The notes under the pieces: model-generated
What the model saw: only the letters and a program-made list of their open reading frames with translations
What the model was told of the DNA's origin: nothing
Databases searched by the model: none
Assembly (NCBI RefSeq): GCF_011947195.1
Contig: NZ_JAATVY010000015.1
Location: 62,001-126,000 of the forward strand
Length of the DNA: 64,000 nt
Source: Planosporangium thailandense
GTDB taxonomy: Bacteria; Actinomycetota; Actinomycetes; Mycobacteriales; Micromonosporaceae
Direction: 5' to 3'
Position numbers and translations under genes: made by a program
Part shown: piece after piece, positions 26,301 to 33,429 of the stretch
Layout of the letters: each line of letters starts with the position of its first letter
Numbering within the stretch: the stretch's first letter is position 1

Positions 26301-29300
26301 TCCCGTGCGCCGTCGGTCAGCCTCGCCTCGGCGGTCGGGTCGCTGCGGCGGCCGGTGATGTCCTCGCTCCAGGAGCGACGGCCGTGGTCGAAGACGCGCG
26401 CGGTCTCGCCGGCGAGCGTGAGCCGCTGGCGTAGCCGCTCGGTGAGCATGTCGCGGTGGCGCTCCCAGCGGGCCGCCGCCGATCCGCCGGGCGCGTCGGC
26501 GAGTACCCGGTCGACCTCCGCGCGGAACGTCGTCGCCACGTCGGCCAGGGGCGCCTCGTCCAGGTAGGCGCCACCGAACAGGTCCTGCCCCCGGACGTCG
26601 GCCAGGACCTGGTCGTAGGCTTCCCGCACCATGCCGTCGAGCCGGATCCGCTCGGTCGCGGCCGTGAAACGCTCGGCCAGCCCGGCGGCGAGCCGCTCCC
26701 GGAGCCGGCCGAAACCGGCCTGGTCGATACCGTCCACGCCGTCGCGGGACCAGGTGTCGCGCAGGTCGGTACGCAACTGCTCCTCGGCCTCGCCGCGGAT
26801 CCGCGCGACGGTGCCCTCGTCGAGGTACCGACCGCCGAAGAGGTCCGCTCGCCGGAACTCCGCGAGGGCCCCGTCGAACTCGCCACGGAACCCGTCGCGG
26901 GCCGTCTCGAACCGGCTTTCGAAGTCCAGCCGCTCCGGCAGGCTGTCGATCAGCCGTTGCAGCCGGGTGTCGAACCGGGTCGCCGAGCCCGGGGCGTCCG
27001 GGCGCCACTCGGCGTCGAAAGCCTCCCGCACGTCGCTGTGCAGCCGCTCCCGGACCCGCTGCTCGCCTTCGGGCGACACCGGTTCCCGTTGCAGCAGCGC
27101 GCCACCGTCGCCGAGGGCGGCGTCGAGCGCCGCGTCGGCCTGTGCCAGCGCCCGGCCCTTGCCGCTTTCGTACGCGTACTGTCCGGCCAGTTCGTCGCGC
27201 ACCGCGTCGACGGTGGCGTCCCAGGCGGTCGCGTCGGGCCGGGCCGGACCGGCCTCGTCCCAGGCGTGCCACCACAGCTCCCGCAGCCGCCGCTCACCGT
27301 GTTCGCTGAGCCGGGTCGCGGCCTCCGGCGTCAGGTACCGGCCGCCGAACAGATCCTCCCGACGCAGCCGGGCCAACTCCTCGTCGATGCGGGAGGCGTC
27401 CCGCGCCCGCCAGCCGAGACTCTCTTCGAGCGAAAGCCGGTCGGCGAATCGCTGCCGGATCTCGTCCCGGTACTGGCGCCACGCCTCGCCACGCGGGCCG
27501 TACCAGCGGTTGAGCGGGTCGGCCGGGACCACGGCCGGCGTGGGATGCGCGCCGGCGGGGACCGGCTGCGGGTCACCGACCACCGAATGCGCGACCGCGC
27601 CGGGGTCGACCACGACCACCGGGGCGAGAGTGGGACCGGCGTCCCCGGTGCGCTGCCGGCGGGCTCCCGTCGCATCTGAGTCCGTTGTGGACTGTCCCAC
27701 TGAAGCGCTTCGCGGTTCACTGTCTATAGAGGACCTGGGCGGCACCGGACCAGGGGCGTGCGTCGCCCCACCGGGAGCGCTGACGGTCACCGTCGCGTGC
27801 CGCTCCCCCGGGTCGGAGCTGAGCTCACGGATGGCCCGCGCCGAAACCGCCGGGATCTCGGTGACGTGTGGGGCGGAGCCCCTGGCTGGGGTGCTGTGCA
27901 CCACGGCCTGCGCCGCCGGCTGCGACCGCGCCGGGCGCGGCCCGGCGGCGCCGACGACCTGTCCGCCGGCCGTCTCGACCCGGTCCACCACCGTTCGCGG
28001 GCGGACGGCCGGGTCGCGCTCAGCCTGCACGACCCCACCGGCCGGCTCCGTACCCGCACCCCGAACAGGCTCCGGCCCGCCACCCCGTACCGGCTCCGCG
28101 GCGCGACCGGGCTGGGGCGGCTCGACGACGGTCCGTACCGCATCCGGGCCACCGGACGACCGCTCCGTTACCTGCGCGACAACAGGTTCGACGGGGCGGC
28201 TGGTCTCCGACCGCGGCGACAGCACCGCCCACTGCCCGGCGCCGGTGCCGGCCCGGTCGCCGGCCGGGCGGTCCACCAGCAGGGAGGCGCCGTCGCCGGC
28301 GACCCGTACCGGGCCGTCCGGGGCGAGGACCCGCACCCCGTGCGCGTCGGCGAACCGCTGCAGGCCGGGGAGTTCACCCGCGCCGGCCGGCGCGGTCAGC
28401 ACCACTGTCTCCGGCATCGGTGCGCCCTCGGGCCGGCCGCCACGGATCCCGTTCCACACCTGCGTGAGGTGGCCGCCCAGCTCACCGGGGGTCGTGGGCC
28501 CGGCGGTGTCCAGTACCAGCGTGCCGGGCAGGTCCCGGACCACGTCGTGGAGAGGCGGGGGCGCGGTGACGGCCGGAGCGTCGACGGGGGCGTGGACGAA
28601 CAGGGAACCGTTTCGGGTCGGCTCGACCCACAGGGGCAGCACGGCGCCGTCGGGCAGGACGTGGTCGAGCACGAAGGGCCGGTCGAAGCTCTGCCCCGGC
28701 ACATGCGGCTCGCCCGCCGGATGCGGTCCACCCGCCGGGTGCAGCCCGCCGACCGCGCCTCCCACGGCACCGGCGACCAGACCCATCGGGTTGGGATCGA
28801 ACTGGCCCTCCGCCGCGGAGAAGATGAGCTGAGCGCCGTAGTTGGAGACACCCCCGACGACGACCCCGGAGGCGATCCGCCCGCCGACGCTACCGGCGAG
28901 GTTGGGAGCGAGCTTGCCCAGTCCCATCCCGACCCCGGCGCCGAGCCCGCCGGCGAGGGCGCCCATGCCGGCCGAACCGAGGGTCTCCCCCACGTCGAAC
29001 GAGCGCCGGTCGCCCTTGAAGATCTCGATCGCCTGGACGAGCGCGTCGATGCCGGCCATCATCGCGGCGCCCTCGAGGATTCCACTGATCAGCGTCCTGG
29101 CGATACTCCACACCACGCTCTGGGTGGCTTCGATCGCCACCGGGGCGGCGGCCTCCGAGGCGCCGAAGGTGAACACCGCCATGGCGGCGTAGTAGAGCAA
29201 CTGCGCGGCCAGCACGGCGAGCGCGATGACGATGTTGAGCTTGGCGGTCTCCACCGCGAGCGCGGTCTGGTTGAGCCCTTCCTCGACCTGCCCCGCCGTC

Positions 29301-29566
29301 CTGACGATGCCGGCGATCATCTCCGGGCCGTGGGCCACCAGGTCGCGGATGTACTCGTCGAACGACTCCCCGCCGTGGCCGCCGACCGCGTTCGCGGCGC
29401 CGCTGACGGCGTACACCACCTCGTTGTGCAGCGGCGCGAACTCCGCGGCGACGCTCCCCCACTCGGCGGCGAGTTCGCGCAGTTCGGTCTCGCTCAACCC
29501 CGGCCAGGACCCACCCGATACGAGCGGAGCGAGCCACTGCAGTTCGCTGGGGAGTTCGACGTCCAC
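23390..29566 (-). CDS. Giant WXG100-like candidate T7SS effector with GT-B-like C-terminus
   Basis: A 2058-aa protein, the largest in the window. Residues 1-130 form a helical WXG100-like secretion domain (ELAAEWGSVAAEF) of the kind that begins large T7SS toxins such as CpnT. Hydrophobic segments lie at about 105-180 and a Gly-rich stretch at about 195-280. Residues 300-700 are a Pro/Gly/Val-rich linker. Residues about 720-1350 hold five helical modules, three starting DLFGGRYL or DLFGGAYL. From about 1415 the sequence becomes alpha/beta: LNFGHQAAGLTLIDSL near 1479 and EGANTANTAQLLGRPYL near 1772 resemble the acceptor-loop and sugar-nucleotide motifs of GT-B glycosyltransferases. A helical tail ends the protein. 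The start is a GTG with a weak ribosome site. No immunity gene is obvious. Confidence 0.75.
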   Translation of the reverse strand: MDVELPSELQWLAPLVSGGSWPGLSETELRELAAEWGSVAAEFAPLHNEVVYAVSGAANAVGGHGGESFDEYIRDLVAHGPEMIAGIVRTAGQVEEGLNQTALAVETAKLNIVIALAVLAAQLLYYAAMAVFTFGASEAAAPVAIEATQSVVWSIARTLISGILEGAAMMAGIDALVQAIEIFKGDRRSFDVGETLGSAGMGALAGGLGAGVGMGLGKLAPNLAGSVGGRIASGVVVGGVSNYGAQLIFSAAEGQFDPNPMGLVAGAVGGAVGGLHPAGGPHPAGEPHVPGQSFDRPFVLDHVLPDGAVLPLWVEPTRNGSLFVHAPVDAPAVTAPPPLHDVVRDLPGTLVLDTAGPTTPGELGGHLTQVWNGIRGGRPEGAPMPETVVLTAPAGAGELPGLQRFADAHGVRVLAPDGPVRVAGDGASLLVDRPAGDRAGTGAGQWAVLSPRSETSRPVEPVVAQVTERSSGGPDAVRTVVEPPQPGRAAEPVRGGGPEPVRGAGTEPAGGVVQAERDPAVRPRTVVDRVETAGGQVVGAAGPRPARSQPAAQAVVHSTPARGSAPHVTEIPAVSARAIRELSSDPGERHATVTVSAPGGATHAPGPVPPRSSIDSEPRSASVGQSTTDSDATGARRQRTGDAGPTLAPVVVVDPGAVAHSVVGDPQPVPAGAHPTPAVVPADPLNRWYGPRGEAWRQYRDEIRQRFADRLSLEESLGWRARDASRIDEELARLRREDLFGGRYLTPEAATRLSEHGERRLRELWWHAWDEAGPARPDATAWDATVDAVRDELAGQYAYESGKGRALAQADAALDAALGDGGALLQREPVSPEGEQRVRERLHSDVREAFDAEWRPDAPGSATRFDTRLQRLIDSLPERLDFESRFETARDGFRGEFDGALAEFRRADLFGGRYLDEGTVARIRGEAEEQLRTDLRDTWSRDGVDGIDQAGFGRLRERLAAGLAERFTAATERIRLDGMVREAYDQVLADVRGQDLFGGAYLDEAPLADVATTFRAEVDRVLADAPGGSAAARWERHRDMLTERLRQRLTLAGETARVFDHGRRSWSEDITGRRSDPTAEARLTDGARERAYADFAGQVRRAYERIWGDEPAGYGTGRLDDGRRTAWEHELDRLADGLFDRLEYERGLTESLSTAARDFDELAGDGLTGYDVPDEALRRVGDEFRTQWVEAYDRAFGAGDRDVAGWLAHERANGDAFGTALDRLREGRAAGADRAGWRSPISPELARWWADQPPRPARAGGAGPATTPVDADTVARLSPDRAVIDPPEWTVDAPGLRDWVTARLSGADRYNVPTLARYEYRGAYQRITGRSAPHLPDEALTRVAQEYHGKGAVAARQLAENLVFVELTGAPPRLLGGMDAGITEVSDAAHPLGASGMDGGPESGTRRTVPQTETPEHRRWTEAAEHATRGDTDAVDRVVAQIAADRGREVTVVEIRQRFAVHRLLTDPQRLPRLTVMIDEALNFGHQAAGLTLIDSLRELGFDRQLTVVSSSAVREKLADLAGDRLDALDWVDRDKYDAEQSYTDARVGVDDGPPLVLIGASDSVGPTEEEATNLLNYLGADTAMVFQPYAWRAGPRLAYHRAGPGQPAHVIDVGAGIDEYALFHTYVPPIGGVADARALLDAALSRPVAGGLHAVVEAALGGSVDVMPVYGLHRLEEDIRSGAGATLAAALHEAGLDRPALLLEISDSTVDFAPAYAPAWLHRADASDPGLAERIAALAPGDVLVVRTGGVPQDVFRLLYQLGTVPAVLEGANTANTAQLLGRPYLSPRPETTYDATRFPRTDEATVDEAAIARLGEVTEALTVGTKWTAAIRESDTYAELGHVRTAVEVIEARQRYMDRAKPAGEPADGQYLTQDEFDRLRAAVPSDQLTGIALEFLGDHPEVHAAIAHDPDNYRLLEAAEKRRIPASPDKLTLLLKRLRERRGDLVRQALGEHGNVSNDPDPEMVARVAAAIRDLMPGATGPLRDYADRVARAAHDPGRDQVLQGLYQLVETVDRFRPERPPEDPGSDSIPDVLAGAVRHRQPTDSAPGGDPPEA

Positions 29567-29639
29567 GGTCAGGACGCCCCGGCGGCGCCGACCGGGTACC
29601 CACCGGCGAGGCCGGCCGGCGGCACGGACCGCGCGCCGG

Positions 29640-29933
29640 TCACCGGCGCACCGCCCGGTCCGCGGCCTGGTACGCCTCCTTCATGCCCCGGATCCCCTCG
29701 GCGACGTTGCCCACCCCGCTGGAGAGCCCCTCGCCCATACCGCGGAACGACTCGGAAGCGGGCTTGAGCCAGGTGTGCAGGCTGTCGGCGTACGGGTCCC
29801 CGGGCTGGCCGGGCACCCGCAGTCGCGCGGCGAACGCGTCGGTCATCGTGCGCAGCCGGCCCGCCACGTCGCGGAGGCGGGCGATGTTGGCGTCCAGTCG
29901 GGCCGGGTCGACGTAGACCTCGTCAGCGGGCAT
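29640..29933 (-). CDS. Small Esx/PE-like helical-hairpin protein
   Basis: A 97-aa protein, predicted to be two long helices with a turn near PGQPGDPYADSL. It has the size and heptad pattern of WXG100 superfamily proteins but no W-x-G; the turn has W at HTWLKPASESF instead. It starts VYVDPARLDANIARLRDVAG, similar to the VDP start of the 137-aa protein upstream in the same operon. It lies just upstream of the giant effector gene, so it may be that protein's secretion partner, much as Esx partners are encoded beside effectors. There is no signal peptide. Confidence 0.7.
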   Translation of the reverse strand: MPADEVYVDPARLDANIARLRDVAGRLRTMTDAFAARLRVPGQPGDPYADSLHTWLKPASESFRGMGEGLSSGVGNVAEGIRGMKEAYQAADRAVRR

Positions 29934-29948
29934 GTGCTTCCCTCCGGC

Positions 29949-30392
29949 TCAGTCCCGGTCGCCCGGCCGCACGGGCGCCGGGTCGGTTGCGGGCACGACC
30001 GGGTTGTCCGGCGCCACGCCCGAGGGCACGGCGCCGAACATCTTCGCCCAGTCGATCTCGCCGCTGACCGCCTGCTCGAAGCTGGTGTCGCGGGGCAGCA
30101 GCGGCGTGACGTACCCGCGGATCTGCTCCCGGACCTCGCCGCGCGCCTTGGCGATGGTCTCCATCAGCAGCGCCGCGAGCGGCGCCGGCTCCATCCGCCG
30201 GTAGGCGTCGGTGTGGAAGCGCAGCCCGGTGACCTGGCCACGGGCGTCGACGGTGACGCTGACCATCCGGTCGCGGGAACGTACCGTGGCCGCTGCCGTG
30301 CTCAACTGCTGCTGCATCCGCAGGAACTGGTCACGTTTCTGCCGGTATCCGGCGAGCGCCTCGCTGAGCCGCTGCTCGATCGACGGGTCCAT
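29949..30392 (-). CDS. YbaB/EbfC family protein (T7SS-associated)
   Basis: A 147-aa protein. Residues 1-105 fit the YbaB/EbfC fold: a first helix (IEQRLSEALAGYRQKRDQFLR), strands with VSVTVDARGQVTGLRFH, then a long helix (LAALLMETIAKARGEVREQI). The acidic, Pro-rich tail of about 40 residues is an extension. Stand-alone YbaB proteins are nucleoid-associated, but divergent members are frequent in actinobacterial T7SS loci, where a chaperone or partner role has been suggested. The gene sits 15 bp upstream of the small helical-hairpin gene and 48 bp downstream of the Pro/Gly-rich gene. Confidence 0.75.
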   Translation of the reverse strand: MDPSIEQRLSEALAGYRQKRDQFLRMQQQLSTAAATVRSRDRMVSVTVDARGQVTGLRFHTDAYRRMEPAPLAALLMETIAKARGEVREQIRGYVTPLLPRDTSFEQAVSGEIDWAKMFGAVPSGVAPDNPVVPATDPAPVRPGDRD

Positions 30393-30440
30393 GCCACCCC
30401 CTACGGGAACGCAGCCGACCGGACGGCACGTCCGCCGGCC

Positions 30441-31412
30441 TCACGGTGCGGGCCGCCCGAGCGGCCCGTCGAGGATCTGGTCGCCGGTCCCCCAGACGTC
30501 GCGGTCCTCCTCCAGCCAGGTCGTGCGATGGCTGTCCTGGTCGCGCTGGCCGGCACCGCCCACACCGCCACCCATCGGCATCATCGGGTAACCGCTGCCC
30601 CGCCCGGCGGCACCGCCGGCACCGGCCAGGCCGGCCTCCTCGGCGGCGAGAGCGGAGCCGTTCGCGCCGAGGCCGCCCGAGCCCGCCGGCCGTGGAAGCG
30701 GGTTCGCGCCGTTGGCGCGCAGCGGGATGCCGTTGAAACCGGTCGGCCTGAGGCCGGGCAGCTCGGACAGGTCGCCGGCACCGGGAAGCGGCTTCCCTCC
30801 ACGTAGGACGCCGGGCGCGCCCGGGCCCACCGAGCCGGGCAGGCCCGACAGCCCACCCGCGATCGGCGACAGGGACCCGCCCGGCGTCGAGGTCGACGCC
30901 AGACCCGGCACCCCGGAGAGCTGCCCGCCGGGCAGCTCACCCAGCGCGCCTCCGCCGACCGGTGCCAGGCCCGTGCCGGCGAGCCGGGTGGCGGGATCCA
31001 GCCCCGCAACGGAGCCGGCCGAAAGCGCGGACGGGGTGCTGAGGGCACCGATGTCCCCCAGCGCGCCGTACCCACCTGCCGGCGCGGGGCCCGGCTGGCG
31101 TACGCCGCTGCCGGGGATGGCTGACATCTGCGGTGCACCGGTCAGCCCGGGTCCGGCCGTCGGGGTGGTCAGCGACGGGTTCGGGGTGGCCGGCTGCGGC
31201 GGCACGACCGGGGCCTTCGGCGGCGTCGGGGCGACGACCTGCCGGTCGATCGCCTCGTAGTTGGCGTCCAGCTCCTTGATCAGCTTGCGGGCGGCGGCCA
31301 GCAGCTCCGGGCGCCCCTGCATGGCCCGGGTGATGGTGACCGACCCGGTGTAGGTCGGCGCGTCCGACGTGATCGGGCCGGGCGCGTTAATGGAGGTAGG
31401 GGCGTCCGGCAA
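30441..31412 (-). CDS. Pro/Gly-rich T7SS protein with acidic-aromatic C-terminal motif
   Basis: A 323-aa protein. Residues 1-65 include a helical stretch (MQGRPELLAAARKLIKELD). Residues 65-290 are low-complexity Gly/Pro/Leu sequence with repeated LPG, GLSG and GAG pieces. The last 25 residues are charged and aromatic: HRTTWLEEDRDVWGTGDQIL. Proteins of this plan, ending in a W-L-x-E-D-x-D-x-W motif, recur in non-mycobacterial T7SS loci, and the tail may be a recognition signal. The start is TTG with GGGAGGA about six bases upstream, 26 bp inside the end of the preceding gene, so it is translationally coupled. Confidence 0.7.
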   Translation of the reverse strand: MPDAPTSINAPGPITSDAPTYTGSVTITRAMQGRPELLAAARKLIKELDANYEAIDRQVVAPTPPKAPVVPPQPATPNPSLTTPTAGPGLTGAPQMSAIPGSGVRQPGPAPAGGYGALGDIGALSTPSALSAGSVAGLDPATRLAGTGLAPVGGGALGELPGGQLSGVPGLASTSTPGGSLSPIAGGLSGLPGSVGPGAPGVLRGGKPLPGAGDLSELPGLRPTGFNGIPLRANGANPLPRPAGSGGLGANGSALAAEEAGLAGAGGAAGRGSGYPMMPMGGGVGGAGQRDQDSHRTTWLEEDRDVWGTGDQILDGPLGRPAP

Positions 31413-31926
31413 CGTGTCCTCCCGCCAAACCCAACTGCCGCGCGGCCGCCTCCGCCTTCGCGGCGTCCTCTTCGTTCTGCGCCCGGACCGCGGCCGCGGC
31501 GATGTTGTGCAGGATCGCCTGCGCCTGCGCCAACTGGTTGCCGGCCTCGTGGGTCGCCCCGGCGTAGTTCATCGCGATCACCTGCGAGGTGTGCCGCAGC
31601 CAGTCCCGCACCTCGTCGATGATTTTGAAGAACTCGTCGGCGCCGGCGCCCTTCCACTCGTCGGTCAGCGTCCTACGCTCGCCGTCGAGGGTTTCGGCGG
31701 CCTCGCCCAGCGTGCGGCCGGCGCTGGCGATGAGGTCACCGATCTGATGGATCCGACCCGGATCGACGTAGCCGTTGAAAGTCGGGTCGTTGACGAACCC
31801 GCCGGTGATGGCCTTCTCGATCTGTTCGTAGCTGTAGTGGTCGTAGTCGTGGTGCGTGACGTCGCCCTGTGGGTTGGGATCGACATGCCAGACGGCACCG
31901 GGCATGGTGTACGGATCTTTGGGCAC
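31387..31926 (-). CDS. T7SS-associated WXG100-like helical protein
   Basis: A 179-aa protein. After an aromatic, His-rich N-terminus (WHVDPNPQGDVTHHDYDHYS) come two long helices joined at DEWKGAGADEFFKIIDEV, where W-K-G is a true WXG signature. It is therefore WXG100-like with an N-terminal extension of about 70 residues. The GTG at 31926 is preferred because GGGAGG lies nine bases upstream; a GTG at 31935, overlapping the previous stop (GTGA), is also possible. It belongs to the leftward operon of small T7SS genes and ends inside the following gene. Confidence 0.7.
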   Translation of the reverse strand: MPKDPYTMPGAVWHVDPNPQGDVTHHDYDHYSYEQIEKAITGGFVNDPTFNGYVDPGRIHQIGDLIASAGRTLGEAAETLDGERRTLTDEWKGAGADEFFKIIDEVRDWLRHTSQVIAMNYAGATHEAGNQLAQAQAILHNIAAAAVRAQNEEDAAKAEAAARQLGLAGGHVAGRPYLH

Positions 31927-31931
31927 GCCGG

Positions 31932-32345
31932 TCACCCTCCCGCCGCAGGGTTCGGCGCGCTGGCGCCAGCAGGGTTGACGGCCGACACGGTGGCGAAGTA
32001 CTGCTGCAGGTCCGGACCGAAGGCGGTCCACACGTTGAGCGCGCTCGTCTTGGCCAGCTCGTTGGCGTCGTGGTACTTGTCCGCGAACGCGCGCAGGTCG
32101 TCGGCGAGCCGCTCGAGCCCGGCCATCGCATTCTGCAGGTGGTTCGCGGTCTGCTGGCAGTTGCGGCTGATGCTGCTCTGCAACGACGCACCCGCACCGA
32201 TCGGGACCGGCCCGTGCAGCTGGAGATCGTTCGGCTTGTGGTTGAGATCGTAGATCGGGTCCTTGAACGTGGCCGCCAGGTTCTGCAGCCGACCGGCGAG
32301 GCTGCGCAGCGCCGACGGATCGACCTGGATCACATTTTCAGGCAT
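31932..32345 (-). CDS. Small T7SS-associated helical protein
   Basis: A 137-aa protein with a VIQVDPSALRSLAGRLQNLAA start, a short polar loop, a second helix with NHLQNAMAGLERLADDLRAFADKYHDANELA, and an Ala/Pro/Gly tail. Its length and helical periodicity match ESX-associated Esp/EspC-like substrates or chaperones; the W-x-G turn is absent. It shares the VDP-x(4)-L opening with the 97-aa protein further down the operon. GGGGAGG lies before the ATG at 32345. Its function is inferred only from context. Confidence 0.7.
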   Translation of the reverse strand: MPENVIQVDPSALRSLAGRLQNLAATFKDPIYDLNHKPNDLQLHGPVPIGAGASLQSSISRNCQQTANHLQNAMAGLERLADDLRAFADKYHDANELAKTSALNVWTAFGPDLQQYFATVSAVNPAGASAPNPAAGG

Positions 32346-32383
32346 CCTCTGAAACCTCCCCTCCGCCTGACACCATGGCGGCT

Positions 32384-32680
32384 TCAGCCACCCCAGCCGG
32401 CGCTCACGCTGGCGTCGGTGGCGTGGTAGATGTTGGCCGCCTCGTGCAGCGAGTTCGACGCCGCGTCCAGGAAGGACTTCATCTCGGCCGCCGCCGCGTC
32501 CCACTTGGCCTGGCAGGCGGCGTACGACTCGGCGGCACCGCCGTCCCAGGTCCCGCGCAGGTCCCGGATCCGCTGCTCGAGGTGTTGCAGGTCCTGCTGG
32601 ATCTGCGCCGCGGTCGCCTTCAGATCGTCGGCGGCGGTGACCATACCGTCGATGTTGGCCATGTAGCTGTCGTCGGACAT
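32384..32680 (-). CDS. WXG100 family secreted protein (EsxB-like)
   Basis: A 98-aa WXG100 protein: helix 1 with AADDLKATAAQIQQDLQHLEQRI, the turn TWDGGAAESY containing W-D-G, and helix 2 ending ANIYHATDASVSAGWGG. Y-H-A-T-D is a Y-x(3)-D form of the C-terminal secretion signal of ESX substrates. It is presumably exported as a heterodimer with the 116-aa product of the gene 36 bp upstream. GGAGGAACGG before the ATG is a strong ribosome site. The protein has no Cys other than one in SYAACQAKW. Confidence 0.9.
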   Translation of the reverse strand: MSDDSYMANIDGMVTAADDLKATAAQIQQDLQHLEQRIRDLRGTWDGGAAESYAACQAKWDAAAAEMKSFLDAASNSLHEAANIYHATDASVSAGWGG

Positions 32681-32716
32681 CCGTTCCTCCGGAGAATGGC
32701 TTCTGTGGGCGGGGCG

Positions 32717-33067
32717 TTACTTGCCGGGTCGACCGGACAGCACGGAGCCGATGGGGTTGGTCTGACCGGAGGTCGGCAGGCTGACCGCCGCGCTGACGTT
32801 GGCCTGCTGGCTGCGGTAGGCGGTGATCGTCGTCTCCAGCTCCCGCTCGATCTGCCCGAGCTGGTTGAGGACCTGACTCATGTCCTGGTGCCAGTGGTCC
32901 ATCACGCCCTGGAAGCGCACGCGGGCCTCGCTCGACCAGCTTGCCTCCAGCCCGGAAACCGCGTCCTCGGTGGCCGCTTGCCTTCTGCGGATCTGCTCGG
33001 CCGCGTCGGCGATGGCGTCCTTGCCCTTGACCATCGCGCCGATATCGCCCTTGACGCCCTTGGACAT
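32717..33067 (-). CDS. WXG100-superfamily protein (EsxA-like partner)
   Basis: A 116-aa protein that begins the leftward accessory operon. Two helices flank a turn reading ASWSSEARVRF, where W-S-S replaces W-x-G. Helix 2 (MDHWHQDMSQVLNQLGQIEREL) is followed by a flexible tail with SAAVSLPTSGQ. The size, position and adjacency to the WXG100 gene suggest it is the dimer partner. GGAGGAGA lies before the ATG at 33067. The region to its right holds the divergent promoters of this operon and of eccC. Confidence 0.82.
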   Translation of the reverse strand: MSKGVKGDIGAMVKGKDAIADAAEQIRRRQAATEDAVSGLEASWSSEARVRFQGVMDHWHQDMSQVLNQLGQIERELETTITAYRSQQANVSAAVSLPTSGQTNPIGSVLSGRPGK

Positions 33068-33429
33068 GCCTGTCTCCTCCTGACTCGTCACGGCGTACGC
33101 CGTGCGCGGCACGCGGGCGATCGGGTCGCCCCGTGCGACTGCAAGGAAACCAAACCGTAGCGACCGGATGCCAACGCGCTGTGGCCGGCAAACACCCTCC
33201 AATCCGTCCAATCGGGCGCGCCGCGAGCCTTTCGTTATGCGCGCATTTCGAAGCGGCACAACGTTTTCGCACGTCCGGCCGGTGGGAGGTGCCGTATTCC
33301 ACAGTGGCCCCGGTCACCAGTCCGGACCCGGTTGACCGCGGGGATACCCTGGCCGGGTTGCCGCGCGGGCGTCGGGTCCGCGCCCGCCGCGATCCAGCCC
33401 GCATCCGCGCGCCGGGGAAAGAGGAGGCG
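33068..33429. other. Divergent promoter region between the esx operon and eccC
   Basis: A 362-bp gap containing an AT-richer core (33140-33290). On the minus strand TACGGT (33159-33154) could be a -10 box for the esx operon, with a long leader. A frame on the plus strand is open across much of this gap in phase with eccC, but it lacks ribosome sites and conserved sequence. No small gene is supported. Confidence 0.5.

Noticed and set aside
23438-28832. Long plus-strand frames antisense to the giant effector gene
   Set aside because: Composition is shadow-like and no domain is visible; the minus strand shows repeats and ordered domains.
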